Positions 6,010 through 11,867 of a stretch of DNA of 11,867 nucleotides are shown piece by piece. A program made the translations under genes and the position numbers. Each line of letters begins with the position of its first letter. Positions within the stretch are counted from its first letter, which is position 1. The notes beneath the pieces were generated by a model. It saw only the letters and a program-made list of their open reading frames with translations. It searched no databases and was not told the origin of the DNA. The DNA is taken from assembly GCA_021806845.1 (NCBI GenBank), contig JAKAPV010000073.1, positions 1 to 11,867 on the forward strand. Direction: 5' to 3'. The stretch comes from Bacillota bacterium (GTDB taxonomy: Bacteria; Bacillota; Sulfobacillia; JAJZYS01; JAJYTV01).

Positions 6010-8076
6010 CTACCGCCACCCGACGGGCAGCGCGGGCCAAACTTCAGTGAACGTCGCACCGCCGTCCTGCGTCTCCCATAGACCTGTGCCTGTCGTGATG
6101 TACGCCTGGTCGGCCGAGACGGCGGCGAACGACGCAGCGCCGAACCGCTTCGCGACAAAGCCGCTCCAGCTGCGTCCGCCGTCTGAGCTGTGCAGAATCT
6201 CGAGGTTCGTGTAATCGAGCGTCGCAAACGGATCGCAGACCAGCCATACCGTGGTGCCGCTCGCGGCTGTGCCGGCGCACGAGAGAGCCTTCGGCACGTT
6301 CTCCACCCGGAAGTGATGGCCTCCGTTGACGCTGATGGCGAGTTCGGTGCCGCAGCTTGCGTCCGAGCTGCCGAGTACCGCGATCGTCTGGCCGCTGTCT
6401 CCGACCGACATGGGCCAAAGCGGCAGGTTGGCCACCCCCTGCCAGGTCGTCCCGCCGTTCGTAGTCACGTAGACCCTGGCATCCGACGTCCCCCCCTTTG
6501 AGCAACCGGTGCCCCCGGCTACCAGCACGCCGCGTTGCGGGCTCGCCATCGCGAGCGAGGCGTTCGTGAGGCCAGAAACGGGGAGTGTCATGGTGTGCGG
6601 GGCGCGAGATCCGTGCTGCACCGTGACGGTGATGCCCATGCCGTCCGCAGTGACGGCCGTTTCCGCGGAAAGACCGGGCATGAAGAGGGTCTGTCCCACG
6701 GCGCCCGGCGTCGCCGCATAAAAGCTATCTCCCCCGTCCGTGCTGAGCAGCACCCCGGCGCTCGTCGATAGGGAAAGGTCTCTGCCCATGGCTGTGATCT
6801 CTTCGAAGGAAATCGACTGCGGAGAGACGATGGCCCGCACCTGCGCCCCGCCATCGACCGTCGACCAGAGCACCCCCTGCATGGAGTCGACCCACATCGC
6901 GGTGGAGGCGTCAGGCGCTGTGAGATGCGTGCCGCCCTCCGCCATCTGAGAAAACGTCTTGCCGCCGTCGGCGCTCACCATCACGGAACCGCCGCAGGGG
7001 GGGCTCTGTCCCATCACGCAGGCGCCGACCGTCGCCCAGAGGACGCCCTGGGCGGCCGTCAGCGCCGAGACCGGTCCCACCTTCTGCGCGTCATACACCT
7101 GATGCCATGTGCTGCCGCCGTCCGCGGAGCGCCAGATCGTCGCGAAGCCGCCGAACTTCGGGTTCTGCCCGCCGCCCGCGTAGGCGACCGATGGGCTTGC
7201 AAAGGTCACCGCGTCATACCCCTTGCTGCCGCAGCTGCCGGGAACCAGCGCCCAGTCCGCTCCCCCGTCCGTAGTGCGCCAGATCCCGGAGCACTGGGCT
7301 GTCTCGCCCGTGGCGAGCCCGAGCGACGCGGTGAACGCGATCCCTCCGGTTGACTGTGCGCCGGGCAGGCTGACATAGTTCCATGTCCGGCCGCCGTCCA
7401 CCGTGCGCAAGATCCCCGGTAGGCTGCCGGCATACTCCCGCGGGTCGAGCGTCGCGAAGCCGTTCTGCGGGCTGACGAACGTGAAGCGCAGCCAGGGCCA
7501 CACCGGAACCGGTGCCGGCGGTCCCGGGATCACAGGCTCGACTGCGCTCCAGTGGATGCCGTCCGCGCTGGTGACGAGCAGCGGCGTCTCGTTGCTCGAG
7601 GTGCTGGAGACGGTGACGCCGGCCGCCACCCAGAGTCCGCCTGTGGCGCTGCGGCCGACCCAGTAGAAGCTCGCGTTCCGCTCCTGCCAGACCGTTGTCC
7701 AGCTGTGTCCGCCGTCCGACGTCCAGAGGATCCGGCCGGGGTGCTGGGTCGCGACTCCGCCGCTGCTGAGGCCGATCAGGATGCCGCCCGTCACGGCGAC
7801 GCCATTCGAGGAAGTGTCGAAGGAAACGTCGACGATGCCCGCCGGAGGTCCTCCGGCCGGCGGCTGGGTCGAGACGAGGTGCATCGTGCCGACGGGCACG
7901 TTCGCGAATGGATGCGCTGCTCCGCTTTGCGACCCTGCGGTCTGATGTTGGGCGGTGGGCTTCGTCGCGGTGTGCTCGGCCGCTGGCCGCGGCTTTGCAT
8001 GCCCGGCTGCCGTCTGCACGCCGCAGCCTGCAAGCAGGAGCGCTACGAGTAGCGGGACGAGCGTCGCGCGTCGCAA
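6010..8076 (-). CDS. Asp-box (BNR/YCF48-like) beta-propeller lipoprotein
   Basis: The 688-residue product opens with a lipoprotein signal peptide, MRRATLVPLLVALLLAGC, with Cys18 as the lipidation site. A Thr/Ala/His-rich linker follows. The rest contains twelve Asp-box-like motifs (S/T-x-D-G-G-x-S/T-W/F), for example SDGGHSWTTV, VDGGRTWNYV, ADGGSTWHQV, TNGGTTWQGV and SDGGRSWSGF. Such motifs mark blades of sialidase/BNR or YCF48-type propellers, and twelve suggests two propellers in tandem. The Arg triad and FRIP motif of true sialidases were not seen, so catalysis is not claimed; a binding or scaffold role on the outer face of the membrane is more likely. The start is TTG at 8074-8076, with a G6 run 7 bases upstream. 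It is divergent from the lipoprotein gene at 8270. Confidence 0.88.
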   Translation of the reverse strand: MRRATLVPLLVALLLAGCGVQTAAGHAKPRPAAEHTATKPTAQHQTAGSQSGAAHPFANVPVGTMHLVSTQPPAGGPPAGIVDVSFDTSSNGVAVTGGILIGLSSGGVATQHPGRILWTSDGGHSWTTVWQERNASFYWVGRSATGGLWVAAGVTVSSTSSNETPLLVTSADGIHWSAVEPVIPGPPAPVPVWPWLRFTFVSPQNGFATLDPREYAGSLPGILRTVDGGRTWNYVSLPGAQSTGGIAFTASLGLATGETAQCSGIWRTTDGGADWALVPGSCGSKGYDAVTFASPSVAYAGGGQNPKFGGFATIWRSADGGSTWHQVYDAQKVGPVSALTAAQGVLWATVGACVMGQSPPCGGSVMVSADGGKTFSQMAEGGTHLTAPDASTAMWVDSMQGVLWSTVDGGAQVRAIVSPQSISFEEITAMGRDLSLSTSAGVLLSTDGGDSFYAATPGAVGQTLFMPGLSAETAVTADGMGITVTVQHGSRAPHTMTLPVSGLTNASLAMASPQRGVLVAGGTGCSKGGTSDARVYVTTNGGTTWQGVANLPLWPMSVGDSGQTIAVLGSSDASCGTELAISVNGGHHFRVENVPKALSCAGTAASGTTVWLVCDPFATLDYTNLEILHSSDGGRSWSGFVAKRFGAASFAAVSADQAYITTGTGLWETQDGGATFTEVWPALPVGWR

Positions 8077-8145
8077 TCAAATCCCCCCGCAGCAGTAACC
8101 CCGGCGCAGCGCGGCGCGTGACGACCGCCGCAGAACGACTGGCCC

Positions 8146-8230
8146 TCGCGAAGAGGAACCGCCTGGACGGTCGCGAAGGAACTCGGGTGCCGGCCCCGTC
8201 TGCCAGGGATTCGCGATCGCGACGTACGTC
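8146..8230. promoter_or_regulatory. Cluster of TCGCGA palindromes between divergent lipoprotein genes
   Basis: The 193-base divergent gap carries TCGCGA four times (8146, 8171, 8211, 8217); the last two form a perfect 12-bp palindrome. GACGTACGTC (8221-8230) is a second palindrome that overlaps its end. The first two sit in an imperfect direct repeat, TCGCGAAG(A)GGAAC, 25 bases apart. This arrangement fits operator sites for a regulator of one or both genes, but no regulator is encoded in the window and no clear -10/-35 pair was found. Confidence 0.35.
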
Positions 8231-8269
8231 TCCCCTCTGCCCCCCCACATTCCTCCAGGAGGCACCGCC

Positions 8270-8812
8270 ATGAGACTGCCTGCAAAGATCCCCCTCCTTG
8301 CCGCGGCTGCGCTCCTGGCGCTGGCGGGATGCGGTCCAGTTGGCCCGTCCACCCCCATGGCGGCACTCCAGCAGGAGTTCGGCGGCACCGAGATCTCCCG
8401 CGTATATCCCTTCCGCGCGGAGCTGGGACACGGCTCCTACCTGTACTTTCTACAGCTCAAAGGACCGGCGGCTGCGCCGACGGCGGCGATTGTGCTGAAG
8501 CAGAGCGGCCACTGGTCGGTCTGGGAGTTCTCGACGATCGAGGTGCTCACCGGCTGCAAAGAGCCTGCCGCTGTCGCGGTGACGCCGGTCGGCACGGTGC
8601 GCCCGCCCGCCCGCGCACCAACGGTAATCGCCGGGCGGATCCAAGGCAGCGCACAGGTCGGCGGCCTCCTCTACACGATCGGGAGGCACAGCTATCCCGC
8701 GACCCTGCTGCCCGATGGGTTCTGGTATACCGTCACGAACGGTCAAGGCGGGCGCCTGACCATCCATCTCAGCGACCAGCGCGGAGCGCCCATCCCCTTC
8801 TGTTCAGCCTGA
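8270..8812 (+). CDS. Small lipoprotein of unknown function
   Basis: The 180-residue product has a lipoprotein signal peptide ending LLALAGC, with Cys21 as the acylation site, so it should sit on the outside of the cytoplasmic membrane. I do not recognise the mature part. It begins with a likely helix (MAALQQEFGG), then reads as a beta-rich domain with several aromatic strands (SYLYFLQL, HWSVWEF, GFWYTV, RLTIHL). Two further Cys (in TGCKEP and near the C-terminus in PFCSA) might form a disulphide. The ATG follows AGGAGG by 7 bases, an ideal ribosome binding site. It is the only intact plus-strand gene in the window and is divergent from the beta-propeller lipoprotein, with which it may be co-regulated. 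A 12-bp palindrome (8819-8830) just after the stop might help termination. Confidence 0.82.
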   Translation: MRLPAKIPLLAAAALLALAGCGPVGPSTPMAALQQEFGGTEISRVYPFRAELGHGSYLYFLQLKGPAAAPTAAIVLKQSGHWSVWEFSTIEVLTGCKEPAAVAVTPVGTVRPPARAPTVIAGRIQGSAQVGGLLYTIGRHSYPATLLPDGFWYTVTNGQGGRLTIHLSDQRGAPIPFCSA

Positions 8813-8929
8813 GGCCGCCAGGGGCCCCTGCCTTTAGCCTCCCGTACGGACTGCCCAGGTCCTGCGCCGCGCAGTCGGGGAGCCTGCCCGTCAGGACGGC
8901 GGGGGCCCGTAAGCCGCGGCTTTGATGCA

Positions 8930-9200
8930 GAGCCGCATCTGGATGCGGAAGTTCGCCTTGATCGCGGCGCTGCTCATGTTGACCATCTGCCCTGCCCAGG
9001 CGCCGTCCGGGGGTTCGTTCAAGGTCCAAGACGAACGGATGGCGCCCGGTTCGTACAGCACCGCTGATAGGAATCGTAGTGATTGCCAAGAAGGAGCGCG
9101 GCCTGCGCACCACGTCCATCCTGATCGGCGGCGTGCCGCAGGAGCTACACGTAGCCGGATCGCGGGTCGACGGTCACAGCTCCAAACGACGAGGCCGCCG
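8930..9200 (-). pseudogene. Degenerate copy of the 3' end of the peptidoglycan-binding-like gene
   Basis: Pieces of all three minus-strand frames line up, in order, with the C-terminal domain of the protein encoded at 9378-10604. GTPPIRMDVV matches GTTPPLLRPGVW. GNHYDSYQ then AVLYE matches FGNFNHYQAVLFE. FVLDLERTP matches FVMDLSRTP. DGAWAGQMVNMSSAAIKANF, followed by RIQMRL, matches DGAWAGQFIDVISATITTAF and RVQVRL. At least two frame changes separate these pieces. The match is clear from about 8935 to 9060, good to about 9150 and doubtful beyond. The front of this paralogue (peptidoglycan-binding repeats and proline linker) is absent. Its position directly downstream of the intact gene on the same strand suggests tandem duplication followed by deletion. 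The plus-strand frame from 9079 is a shadow of this remnant. Confidence 0.75.
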
Positions 9201-9231
9201 GCGAGATGCTCGCCCAGCTGATGTATATAGA

Positions 9232-9260
9232 AAGGGCGAGCGTCAAGGGCGCTCGCCCTT
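9232..9260 (-). terminator. Perfect 11-bp hairpin terminator, possibly bidirectional
   Basis: AAGGGCGAGCG (9232-9242) pairs with CGCTCGCCCTT (9250-9260) around a seven-base loop. On the minus strand it is followed by TCTATATAC, a reasonable T-rich tail, about 118 bases past the stop of the peptidoglycan-binding-like gene. On the plus strand it is followed by CTCCTTG, so termination in that direction is also possible. Confidence 0.65.
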
Positions 9261-9344
9261 CTCCTTGCGAGGATGTGCCAACCGGAGTGGCAGACTCACC
9301 GGCCATTGGGCTGCCCGCATCTCAGTTCCGGCCCAAAAGGATCG

Positions 9345-9357
9345 GGGGCATTGCCCC
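9345..9357 (-). terminator. Short hairpin with T-run just after the peptidoglycan-binding-like gene
   Basis: GGGGC (9345-9349) pairs with GCCCC (9353-9357). On the minus strand the stem is followed within a few bases by TTTT (CGATCCTTTT). It lies about 20 bases past the stop of the 9378-10604 gene and may be its first terminator, backed by the stronger hairpin at 9232-9260. Confidence 0.4.
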
Positions 9358-9377
9358 AACCCCTGGACGGACAGGAC

Positions 9378-10604
9378 TTACGCGTTGCAGTCCGCGAGGG
9401 TGCCGAAGAGCACGGTCGGACCGATTCCCGCAGGGCCCGCCAGGCGCACCTGGACGCGGAAGGCGGTCGTGATCGTAGCGCTGATGACGTCGATGAACTG
9501 CCCGGCCCACGCGCCGTCGGGCGTCCTACTGAGGTCCATCACGAAGGCGACCCCGTCGATCGGCGTCTCGAAGAGCACCGCCTGGTAGTGGTTGAAGTTT
9601 CCGAACGTCGAAGGGGGAGGCAGGAGCGTCGCGACGAGCCCCCAGACGCCCGGCCGCAGTAATGGGGGTGTGGTTCCCACGTAGTGCAGCGATGCGCCGC
9701 GCGCGAACGGCTGGATCGGGAGAATCACGCCCGTCGGGGAGAGCGCGATGCAGCAGGGCAGGACCGCTGGGGGCGGCGGGGGCGGCGGGGGCGGCCAGGC
9801 GAGATCGAACGGGCGGGGCGCCGGTGTATCTAGCCGCAGGCCGATCTGGTAGCAGGTCTGCTGGCCGACGACGCCGTCCACGGTGATTCCCGCATCCGCC
9901 TGGAACGCCCGCACCGCCGCGATCGTCGCCGCGTCGTAGAACCCGTTCCAGGGCCCCCCATAGAAGCCGAAGGCGGTCAACACATTCTGCAGGAAGACGA
10001 CGTCGAAGCCGTTGCGTCCCGAGAAGAGGCCGCGCCCGCCCAGGAACGTGTAGAGCCAGAAGGCGTCGAAGGTTCCGGGCCCGACGGTGGAATCTGGTGT
10101 GAGGCCTGTCTGGCCGTTCGCGATCGCGTCCTGCTTGAATGCGATGACGGCGGCCGCGGTCGCCGCGTCGAACACCCCGTTCGCCGGGTGGCCGAGGATC
10201 GAGGCATAGCGGAAGCAGTTGAGGCGATTCTGCAGCACTGTCACGTCGCCGCCCGACATGCCCTGCGTCAGCGTGCGGCTGCCGAACGCGGGGCCACCAT
10301 AGGTGACGTTCGGCCCTACGCCCTGGCCGAAGGCGAAGAACGTGTTCGACCCCACGCTTCCAAGAGCGGTGAGGCCGAAGTAGGACTGGATGTTGAGCGC
10401 CGCCTGGCGAGAGCTGGCGCCAAAGACGCCGTCGAGCGCAATCGGGGGCCCGATCGGAGTGAGGATATTCATCGTCTGGACCATCAAGTTGTAGACGGCC
10501 TGGAAAACCGCGACGTCGGTGCCGCTCAGCCGCGGCGTCTGCAGCGACAGGGTTCGGCTGCCGAACGGGACGTATGGCGGGAACGTGGTCTCGAACAGGG
10601 CCAT
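9378..10604 (-). CDS. Peptidoglycan-binding-like protein with proline linker and novel C-terminal domain
   Basis: The 408-residue product has three repeats of the PG_binding_1 type. Each shows a G-x-DV-x-x-(L/F)-Q helix, a G-(V/F)-(F/Y)-(G/D)-A-x-(T/S) turn and a second helix: about residues 12-85 (FGSRTLSLQTPRLSGTDVAV), 105-185 (FGSRTLTQGMSGGDVTVLQN) and 190-260. A linker of nine consecutive prolines and a C-terminal domain of about 120 residues follow; that domain starts LPCC, looks beta-rich and matches no family I recognise. No signal peptide or membrane segment is visible, which is odd for a wall-binding protein. It may leave by another route, act inside the mother cell or spore, or use the repeats for other contacts. 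The ATG at 10602-10604 is preferred, as GGAGGA lies 7 bases upstream. It lies 111 bases after the beta-propeller gene and may share its transcript. Confidence 0.85.
   Translation of the reverse strand: MALFETTFPPYVPFGSRTLSLQTPRLSGTDVAVFQAVYNLMVQTMNILTPIGPPIALDGVFGASSRQAALNIQSYFGLTALGSVGSNTFFAFGQGVGPNVTYGGPAFGSRTLTQGMSGGDVTVLQNRLNCFRYASILGHPANGVFDAATAAAVIAFKQDAIANGQTGLTPDSTVGPGTFDAFWLYTFLGGRGLFSGRNGFDVVFLQNVLTAFGFYGGPWNGFYDAATIAAVRAFQADAGITVDGVVGQQTCYQIGLRLDTPAPRPFDLAWPPPPPPPPPAVLPCCIALSPTGVILPIQPFARGASLHYVGTTPPLLRPGVWGLVATLLPPPSTFGNFNHYQAVLFETPIDGVAFVMDLSRTPDGAWAGQFIDVISATITTAFRVQVRLAGPAGIGPTVLFGTLADCNA
9769..9795 (-). repeat. Three tandem 9-bp repeats encoding a polyproline linker
   Basis: GGGGGCGGC occurs three times in a row, encoding nine prolines on the minus strand. 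Such a G-rich tandem repeat can gain or lose units by slippage, in whole codons, so linker length may vary between strains. A run of this length would also be expected to need elongation factor P for efficient translation. Confidence 0.85.
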
Positions 10605-10715
10605 CGCCGACTCCTCCAATCACACCGCCTGGATGCGGTACTGTAGTAGATTATGTCGACGCGGTTCCCCTTGCCCGCGCTTGTCCTGCGCTGGACCGGT
10701 CCACGCGAGTTAGGG
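10605..10715 (-). other. Spacer between propeller gene and peptidoglycan-binding-like gene
   Basis: It holds the GGAGGA ribosome binding site of the downstream gene and a GGACCGGTCC palindrome near 10693-10702, flanked by partial complementarity but no T-run. No clear terminator separates the two genes, so read-through is likely. A minus-strand CATAATCTA upstream of the second gene resembles the -10 box of late sporulation promoters, but a matching -35 was not found. Confidence 0.35.
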
Positions 10716-11846
10716 CTATGCGGTGTGCTGGTTTCCGGTGCGGAGCGCGAAGATGCGCGAGGGGCCAGTGCGCTCGTTGAACGTCCCAGCTGTCGCGTAC
10801 AGGACTCCGCCCAGTTCCGTGACGTCGATCGGCGTGACGACCGGGGTGCGGTAGCGGACGATGCCTGGAGGATCGACCGGGACGACCAGGTGCTCACGCC
10901 CGGGGATATCGAGGGTGGTCATGGGCACCCGCGACGAGTAGCGCGGGACCTCAGCCGCGCTGGCGGCGAGCAGCGCGTGCGTGACCGGCGCGTCCACCTC
11001 CGGGACGCGCGAGGCGCGCACCACGTCGATGTATGACGCGAGGTCCGCCGCCGCCACGCGCAGGCCCAGGCGCCCCCTGTCCACCGGCCTGACGGAGAAC
11101 GTCACGACGCCCTGCTTTTGGAAGATGGTCACCCGGTTACGCAGCGGGTCGAGGCGCCCGATGCGGTTATTGAAGTTGGCGTCAGAGAGCCAGATGCGGC
11201 CCAGCGCATCGCGCGCGATGAGCTGCGGGTTGAACCCGGGCAGCTGCCACTCGGTCAAGACGCCGCTCGCAGGCAAGAACCGCCCGATGCGCGAGAGCCT
11301 GCGCTCGGCGAAGTAGTAGCTCCCGTCCGGCGCGGTCACGCCGCTGAACGGGACCTCCTCGCCCGTCAGTGTCCAGCTCTGCAGGCGGCCGCTCTCCGGT
11401 GAGAGCCGGTGGACCTTGCCCGGCGTGCCGCTGCTCACGAGCATCACCGTGCCGTCCCGGAGCAGGGCGAGCCCAGCCGGCACGAAGCCCGGCAGGAAGG
11501 TCGTCCTGCGGCGGGCACGCGGATTCACCCGGTGCAGGGCGCGCGCGAAGGCGCTGACCCAAACGCGCCTCCCGTCCTGGGCGAGAAAGCGCGCACCCCG
11601 TCCTTCGGTCTCGCCCGCATCGAGATCCCAGAGGCGAAACCGATTGCGCTTCGGATCCATGTTCGCAAGCAGGCCGTGAAAGTCCGCAATGCGGTTGCCG
11701 CAGAAGTAGAAGCTTCCGGCCGGCGCATCTGCCGTCAGGTGCGCCGCGGCCTCAATCGTGATCGTAGACCGGAAGCCGAACGGATCAAGGTTCCACTCCG
11801 TCAGTCTTGCCGGCCGAGACCCATGCACCGCAGGCTCGCTGTACAT
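10716..11846 (-). CDS. Virginiamycin B lyase-like (Vgb/SMP-30-type) beta-propeller protein
   Basis: The 376-residue product lacks a signal peptide and membrane segments. It is built of repeating propeller blades such as GSYYFAERRLSRIGRFLP, GRIWLSDANFNNRIGRLDP and GTVMLVSSGTPGKVHRLSP. The W-(F/L)-x-(D/E)-x-x-x-N-x-IGR pattern and TEW(Q/N)L strands are typical of the virginiamycin B lyase/streptogramin lyase family and related NHL/SMP-30 propellers. Whether the lyase active-site residues are present cannot be judged by eye, and most environmental members are not resistance enzymes, so no antibiotic role is claimed. The ATG at 11844-11846 is preferred because AAGGAAGG lies 7 bases upstream; another ATG two codons earlier (11850-11852) nearly touches that site. 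The gene leads a likely two-gene leftward unit with the peptidoglycan-binding-like protein. Confidence 0.82.
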   Translation of the reverse strand: MYSEPAVHGSRPARLTEWNLDPFGFRSTITIEAAAHLTADAPAGSFYFCGNRIADFHGLLANMDPKRNRFRLWDLDAGETEGRGARFLAQDGRRVWVSAFARALHRVNPRARRRTTFLPGFVPAGLALLRDGTVMLVSSGTPGKVHRLSPESGRLQSWTLTGEEVPFSGVTAPDGSYYFAERRLSRIGRFLPASGVLTEWQLPGFNPQLIARDALGRIWLSDANFNNRIGRLDPLRNRVTIFQKQGVVTFSVRPVDRGRLGLRVAAADLASYIDVVRASRVPEVDAPVTHALLAASAAEVPRYSSRVPMTTLDIPGREHLVVPVDPPGIVRYRTPVVTPIDVTELGGVLYATAGTFNERTGPSRIFALRTGNQHTA

Positions 11847-11867
11847 CCGCATGCCTTCCTTGCAGAT

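Noticed and set aside
8077..8253. Minus-strand 58-codon frame starting MWGGRGETYVAIANP and ending just before the propeller lipoprotein
   Set aside because: The Shine-Dalgarno is only about two bases from the ATG, the translation is Arg/Gly/Ser-rich, and the stretch is the divergent promoter region.
9079..9232. Possible small plus-strand gene starting GTG ATT GCC
   Set aside because: The minus strand of the same stretch aligns with the C-terminal domain of the neighbouring gene, so this frame is best explained as its shadow. Downstream it runs antisense through an intact gene.
10643..10651. SigK-type sporulation promoter (CATANNNTA) before the peptidoglycan-binding-like gene
   Set aside because: The -10-like box matches, but no AC motif lies at the required distance upstream, so a chance match is likely.
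10716..11846. Antibiotic-resistance call (streptogramin lyase) for the Vgb-like gene
   Set aside because: Only the propeller fold pattern is visible. Active-site residues could not be verified, and many family members have no such role.

Overview
This is a GC-rich bacterial window made almost entirely of genes for exported or cell-surface proteins. Strong purine-rich ribosome binding sites, TTG and GTG starts, lipobox signals, a three-SLH surface-layer protein, a class I cyclic-di-GMP riboswitch and GT4 glycosyltransferases suggest a GC-rich member of the Bacillota (Alicyclobacillus/Sulfobacillus-like). That assignment is an inference from gene content only and is of low confidence. No rRNA, tRNA, CRISPR array, intact transposase or phage gene is visible.

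Layout from left to right. Positions 1-195 hold no supported gene. A 19-bp perfect hairpin terminator (196-237) closes a minus-strand gene (248-1465) for a secreted protein of five tandem ~72-residue DUF5666-like repeats. Its leader carries a convincing cyclic-di-GMP-I (GEMM) riboswitch (about 1534-1620) and a plausible sigma-A-type promoter. A second minus-strand gene (2013-2945) encodes a secreted protein with three C-terminal SLH domains, with its own hairpin terminator. From about 3660 to 5755 lies a decayed glycosyltransferase locus: a C-terminal GT4 scrap on the plus strand, meeting tail to tail a minus-strand chimera. In that chimera the front of one GT4 gene is fused to most of another, with three frameshifts. 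Next are a large Asp-box (BNR) beta-propeller lipoprotein (6010-8076, minus) and a divergent unrecognised lipoprotein (8270-8812, plus). They share an intergenic region rich in TCGCGA palindromes. Between 8930 and about 9200 is a degenerate copy of the 3' end of the next gene. That gene (9378-10604, minus) has three peptidoglycan-binding-like domains, a nine-proline linker and an unrecognised C-terminal domain. The last gene (10716-11846, minus) is a virginiamycin B lyase-like beta-propeller.

How it fits together. The riboswitch ties at least the repeat protein to cyclic-di-GMP, the usual signal for the switch between motile and sessile life. The SLH, peptidoglycan-binding, lipoprotein and glycosyltransferase genes fit a cell-envelope or matrix island. 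Paralogue decay appears at two loci (GT4 and peptidoglycan-binding), which suggests repeated tandem duplication followed by loss.
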